Positions 22,176 to 24,626 of a DNA stretch of 24,626 nt are shown here, piece after piece. The stretch's first letter is position 1. Each line of letters starts with the position of its first letter. This DNA comes from a virus. The notes under the pieces were generated by a model, which saw only the letters and a program-made list of their open reading frames with translations, was not told the DNA's origin and did not search any database. The stretch is from the IMG/VR virus record IMGVR_UViG_3300032249_000144, positions 1-24,626 of that record; one strand, 5' to 3'. Both the position numbers and the translations under genes were made by a program.

Positions 22176-22577
22176 ATGCTTCATCGCTTCATGCTCGGAG
22201 CGGTTGCCATGGGGTTAGCTTTAACGCTAACCCCTCGGGAGCCGGTTATCGTAATGATCCCTCCGGTAATCAAACCGGAGCCGGCATTCGTGTCGGATAT
22301 TGAACTCACCGACCTACCTTTAGCTTGGCAAAAACTTGCCAAGTGTGAATCCAATGGTCGACTTAATGCTGTCAGCGGCACACGCAAACAATTTCAGGGA
22401 GCATTTCAGATTGAGTTCCCCCGGACTTGGGTTGCACATGGTGGCAGCAGCGGCACCCCAGCGAAGGATGCCACTCTAAGAGAACAGTTCCATGTAGCTC
22501 TTCATATCTATGCTGATCGTGGCTTCAAGCCATGGCCATACTGCGGCAAGTTCCTCAAAGAAGAATACGGAAGATAG
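22176..22577 (+). CDS. Rpf-like cell-wall lytic enzyme with N-terminal hydrophobic segment
   Basis: 133 residues. Residues 1-17 include a hydrophobic stretch (MLHRFMLGAVAMGLALTL), a signal peptide or anchor. Residues 50-124 are a transglycosylase-like Rpf domain: AWQKLAKCESNGRLN with Cys57 and the catalytic Glu58, then FQGAFQIEFPRTWVAHGG, and the closing GFKPWPYC with Cys123, the usual disulfide partner. Such domains cleave peptidoglycan and are typical of actinobacteria and their phages. GGAG lies eight bases before the ATG, which follows the membrane peptide's TAA with no gap. The base composition of the gene changes sharply at codon 40 (about 22290): the first part belongs to the palindrome-rich cassette and the catalytic part does not. 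It may act as endolysin or virion-borne wall enzyme. Confidence 0.85.
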   Translation: MLHRFMLGAVAMGLALTLTPREPVIVMIPPVIKPEPAFVSDIELTDLPLAWQKLAKCESNGRLNAVSGTRKQFQGAFQIEFPRTWVAHGGSSGTPAKDATLREQFHVALHIYADRGFKPWPYCGKFLKEEYGR

Positions 22578-22619
22578 TGATACAATAAATGTAGTGGACT
22601 TGATCCTCCACTCTAGGTG

Positions 22620-22653
22620 CTAAGGCCCTCCTTCGGGAGGGCCTTAGTCTTTT
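22620..22653 (+). terminator. Strong intrinsic terminator of the cassette
   Basis: CTAAGGCCCTCC (22620-22631) pairs perfectly with GGAGGGCCTTAG (22636-22647) around a TTCG loop, followed by TCTTTT. It ends the plus-strand cassette. A smaller hairpin, AGTGGA (22593-22598) with TCCACT (22607-22612), lies just upstream. On the minus strand no T run follows, so the converging operon may not stop fully here. Confidence 0.9.
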
Positions 22654-22834
22654 ATGTCCTTGGATTATCTACCGAATAGAAACCACCGGCCTTGAATACC
22701 GTAGGCGTTGCTGTCCATACTCGAGACATCATCAAACCGCAATCACATTTAGGTGCAGCTTCTTCCTCTGTCATTCTGCGTTCAATCTCAACGCTGATCC
22801 CACACTTACTGCAACTGTATTCGTATGTAGCCAT
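22652..22834 (-). CDS. FmdB-type zinc ribbon protein
   Basis: 60 residues. YEYSCSKCGISVEIERRMTE at 4-23 with Cys8/Cys11, then Cys30/Cys32 in KCDCGLMMSRVW, and the end PTVFKAGGFYSVDNPRT follow the FmdB family layout (ribbon plus FK-GGFY motif). The second pair is CxC, where most members have CPxCG. Family members are presumed regulators that bind nucleic acid; true function is unclear. The start overlaps the preceding stop by one base (TAATG). It is the last gene of the minus-strand early block, and its stop lies within the T run of the terminator. Confidence 0.8.
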   Translation of the reverse strand: MATYEYSCSKCGISVEIERRMTEEEAAPKCDCGLMMSRVWTATPTVFKAGGFYSVDNPRT

Positions 22835-23310
22835 TAGTTATTGTAACTCCCTCTGAATTTTCTTAGACTCTCCTCCGGTACGCAATAGATCTCTGGTCTA
22901 CGCCAGTCAGGTTTATCCAACCACTCCGGGTTCTTTGCTTCTGCACCCATGATCCAACCAATCAGCTCGTAGTTAGGCATACCACCTCTAACCAATACGA
23001 ACTTAATATCATCTTTAGCATCAGGTCTAACAAGTAATCTACCCTGCTCATGCTTTGTGTATTTAACATCGATGTTCGGTTCAATATCTACACCACCTTG
23101 ACCGAAGGCACCGCCCCAGTAGACACCAAGATACTTAGCTACTGCTATCTCAGCACCGCAACCATCTACATCGAGAAGGATTCTCTGCCAAGGATCCATG
23201 TCTTGCAACCCACGCATCTGCACATTCTTCATCGTAGATACATAGCGTTCAATCGCTGTGTTAGCAGCGAGAACTACCTCGTATCTCTCAAGAACTATCT
23301 TTAGACCCAA
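22834..23310 (-). CDS. Possible PD-(D/E)XK nuclease-fold phage protein
   Basis: 158 residues from a TTG start (23308-23310), with AGGGGGG about eight bases upstream; no upstream ATG exists because the previous gene occupies this region. Glu54 in GAEIAVAKYL, then VDIEPNIDVKYTKHEQG with Asp81-x-Lys83, and the beta strands IKFVLVRGGM and YELIGWIMGAEAK, match the order alpha-E, beta-D, DxK, beta of restriction-nuclease folds, and the whole sequence resembles a phage protein I have seen with GWI-G-EAK endings. The nuclease call is a reading of pattern only; a non-catalytic member of the fold is possible. Alternatives: resolvase-like or host-DNA-degrading function. Neighbours are a sigma-like factor and a zinc ribbon. 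Confidence 0.55.
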   Translation of the reverse strand: MGLKIVLERYEVVLAANTAIERYVSTMKNVQMRGLQDMDPWQRILLDVDGCGAEIAVAKYLGVYWGGAFGQGGVDIEPNIDVKYTKHEQGRLLVRPDAKDDIKFVLVRGGMPNYELIGWIMGAEAKNPEWLDKPDWRRPEIYCVPEESLRKFRGSYNN

Positions 23311-23942
23311 GGCGTTGGCCCCCCTAAGTGATCGATGATCTTTCTTAGTGAGCCTTGAATCTTTCTATCTACTGTTGAATCACTTATGCCCATCTCTTCT
23401 GCTATCTCAGACAAAGTCATTGGGCTATTGGAATACCTATTGCGTAACATCACCTGCTCATCTGCATCCAGCAGATCTATTGCAGATCTAATATCAATTA
23501 CTACGGCCAAGATATTGCCACCCTCACTTGGAACTGATGGCTTGCGTGGGGTGCCATCGTCTACCTTGTCAACCATTACTGCACCGTATGAATCAAACTC
23601 AAATGCAACTGGCAACATCTTGGCTATCGTTATCGTGTCGTAGAAGAACTCATCGCCGGTTGAATAGCCAAGCTTTGCGGCCTTCTCTTTCCTTGCATAC
23701 TTCTCAACTGTCCTGCGGAATCGTGCCATGATCCGCCTTGCTACCCACTTAGTCTCATCCTTACTTACCTCGTAAGCCTCATCCAACATCTTGGCTAAGT
23801 GAGGTCGCTTAAGAACATAGACTCGAAGCTCTTGAATCAGATCCTCTTTATCTACATAGCCAGCAAACCTGCGATGGATGTGTGCTGCGGATATATGCAC
23901 GAGATCTTCAAGGTGATCCTCAGCACGATCTTTCTCTTGCAT
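23301..23942 (-). CDS. Sigma-factor-like transcription protein
   Basis: 213 residues. The N-terminal part has a region-2-like helix (YVDKEDLIQELRVYVLKRP at 29-47), and the C-terminal 56 residues are a region-4 HTH: LDADEQVMLRNRYSNS, then LSEIAEEMGISDSTVDRKIQ and SLRKIIDHLG. A middle linker (about 60-150) is basic then variable (TVEKYARKEKAAKLGYSTGD). Phage sigma-like proteins redirect host RNA polymerase to phage promoters or replace a host sigma factor; whether this one has a full region 2 is uncertain. It starts in a TAATG overlap with the membrane peptide gene. It could be the regulator for the late operon, whose promoter has no clear -35; this is inference. Confidence 0.75.
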   Translation of the reverse strand: MQEKDRAEDHLEDLVHISAAHIHRRFAGYVDKEDLIQELRVYVLKRPHLAKMLDEAYEVSKDETKWVARRIMARFRRTVEKYARKEKAAKLGYSTGDEFFYDTITIAKMLPVAFEFDSYGAVMVDKVDDGTPRKPSVPSEGGNILAVVIDIRSAIDLLDADEQVMLRNRYSNSPMTLSEIAEEMGISDSTVDRKIQGSLRKIIDHLGGPTPWV

Positions 23943-24043
23943 TAGTCCTCATCTTCTAGCTCGATGATGGCATCCATCACGAACTTAGCAACGAAGAACA
24001 CCAATGTAATTACAAGAGTTGCAATTAAAAAAAATTTCTTCAC
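23942..24043 (-). CDS. 33-residue single-pass membrane peptide, GTG start
   Basis: The GTG at 24041-24043 overlaps the preceding TGA by three bases, and the stop TAA at 23942-23944 overlaps the sigma gene start by one base. The peptide has a Lys pair, a hydrophobic helix (KKFFLIATLVITLVFFVAKF), and an acidic tail (ELEDED). Too short for a family. The tight junctions on both ends support it as a real gene. Confidence 0.6.
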   Translation of the reverse strand: MKKFFLIATLVITLVFFVAKFVMDAIIELEDED

Positions 24044-24480
24044 TTGTTCTCTGGCCACTTTCCACGAGTAACCATCATGGCAATGATGCAATAGTTAGCA
24101 AGATCTTTGAAGGAATCCTCAATGGATTCATGCTGTGGCTTCTCACCGGATGCAAGTAGATTCTTTAGTCGTTCAAACTTATCACCCATACGAACCATCA
24201 ACCCATTGATAGGGCCACCGTATGCATTGTTGATATTGCCCGGGCCGTAGTCTCTTTGCTTACTGATAAGTAGGTTGCCAAGCTCATCGATAATATCCCA
24301 CGAGTCAGCAACGAACTGATTCATCACCGGGTCTGCGGTAGTTGAACTACTATCTCGAGGGCCAAAGGCAGATCCGGGTTTATATTTAGACTTAGGACTT
24401 TTAGGCCGAAGCTTTCCAGTAAGTCTTTCAAACTCTGCATCGTCATTGGATCTATTGATTCCGTACTCATACTCGCTCAT
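24040..24480 (-). CDS. DUF1599/MazG-like nucleotide-metabolism protein
   Basis: 146 residues. After a poorly ordered N-terminus of about 50 residues comes a helical domain with the family motifs: KQRDYGPGN at 74-82, GLMVRMGDKFERLKNLL at 93-109, and HESIEDSFKDLANYCIIAMM at 117-136. The Glu/Asp residues of these helices usually bind magnesium and a nucleotide, as in the MazG and dUTPase-like all-alpha fold. DUF1599 (nucleotide modification associated domain 1) has been linked to base metabolism, but the reaction is not proven. The gene overlaps the primase end by 14 bases. The extra N-terminus is longer than in many relatives. Confidence 0.75.
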   Translation of the reverse strand: MSEYEYGINRSNDDAEFERLTGKLRPKSPKSKYKPGSAFGPRDSSSTTADPVMNQFVADSWDIIDELGNLLISKQRDYGPGNINNAYGGPINGLMVRMGDKFERLKNLLASGEKPQHESIEDSFKDLANYCIIAMMVTRGKWPENK

Positions 24481-24625
24481 CTATTCCCAGTCTCCTTCGT
24501 AGCCCATCTAAACCCTCATCTAATACTATAGAGTTTACATCACTTCCGAGTGGAAGTGGTATCAATTCTGCGTGTTCAACTTCTTGTAAAACTTTCTCGG
24601 CCAACTCCATCCCCGGATTAGATCC
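24467..24625 (-). CDS. C-terminal end of a primase/TOPRIM protein (partial)
   Basis: Only the last 52 residues are in the window; the start lies beyond the right edge. The end of the sequence reads MELAEKVLQEVEHAELIPLP, LGSDVNSIVLDEGLDGLRRR and LGID. A helix after a GN-like turn, a strand ending in LP, then G-DVN is the usual finish of a TOPRIM domain in phage DnaG-like primases. The catalytic part is not in view, so this is a pattern-based call. The stop lies 14 bases inside the next gene. Confidence 0.5.
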   Translation of the reverse strand, partial: GSNPGMELAEKVLQEVEHAELIPLPLGSDVNSIVLDEGLDGLRRRLGIDERV

Positions 24626-24626
24626 A

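Noticed and set aside
22581-22653. Small RNA with TACAAT as -10 ending at the terminator
   Set aside because: No -35 at a suitable distance; the two hairpins are explained as the 3' end of the cassette message.

Overview
The window is a piece of a tailed double-stranded DNA phage, or an integrated or metagenomic copy of one, that most likely infects an actinobacterium. Terminase, portal, scaffold and major capsid genes are tightly packed on the minus strand. The actinobacterial link rests on an Rpf-type (resuscitation-promoting factor) lytic domain and on several small proteins that resemble actinophage families. I see no tail tube, sheath or tape-measure gene. A portal followed by very large virion-like proteins (up to 1969 residues) suggests a short-tailed (podovirus-like) particle; this is inference.

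There are three transcriptional blocks. (1) Positions 17861 down to 1, minus strand: the virion operon. In order of transcription it holds TerL (with a TerS-like HTH at its N-terminus), portal, three small proteins, a 1969-residue protein, a 264- and a 602-residue protein with calcium-loop-like motifs, a LysM protein, a tRNA-like element, scaffold, major capsid protein, two small proteins, a proteasome/HslV-like Ntn hydrolase, and two Lys-rich small proteins, the last cut by the window edge. Most junctions are one-base TAATG overlaps. (2) Positions 18636 to 22577, plus strand: a cassette of small genes ending in a strong terminator. (3) Positions 24626 down to 22652, minus strand: part of an early/replication operon with a primase (TOPRIM) C-terminus, a DUF1599/MazG-like protein, a one-helix membrane peptide, a sigma-like factor, a possible PD-(D/E)XK protein and an FmdB-type zinc ribbon. 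It converges on the cassette terminator.

The most unusual part is the plus-strand cassette. From about 18310 to 22290 the DNA, coding and non-coding alike, is packed with the palindromes GATC, TCGA, CCGG and AGCT and poor in the steps AC, CA, GT and TG. The DNA on both sides is ordinary. The right edge falls inside the Rpf-like gene, between its membrane/signal segment and its catalytic domain. Inside the cassette, four transcription units each begin with the same leader (CCTAG, a short spacer, AAGGATCAA, then ATG), and each leader is preceded by a hairpin. This looks like a module of foreign origin, or one under unusual DNA-level selection, with its own expression grammar.

The 774-base gap between the divergent blocks carries a perfect CRP/GlxR-type operator, several perfect hairpins and a good promoter for the cassette. 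The other standout is the Ntn hydrolase in the capsid operon, a candidate phage-encoded threonine protease.
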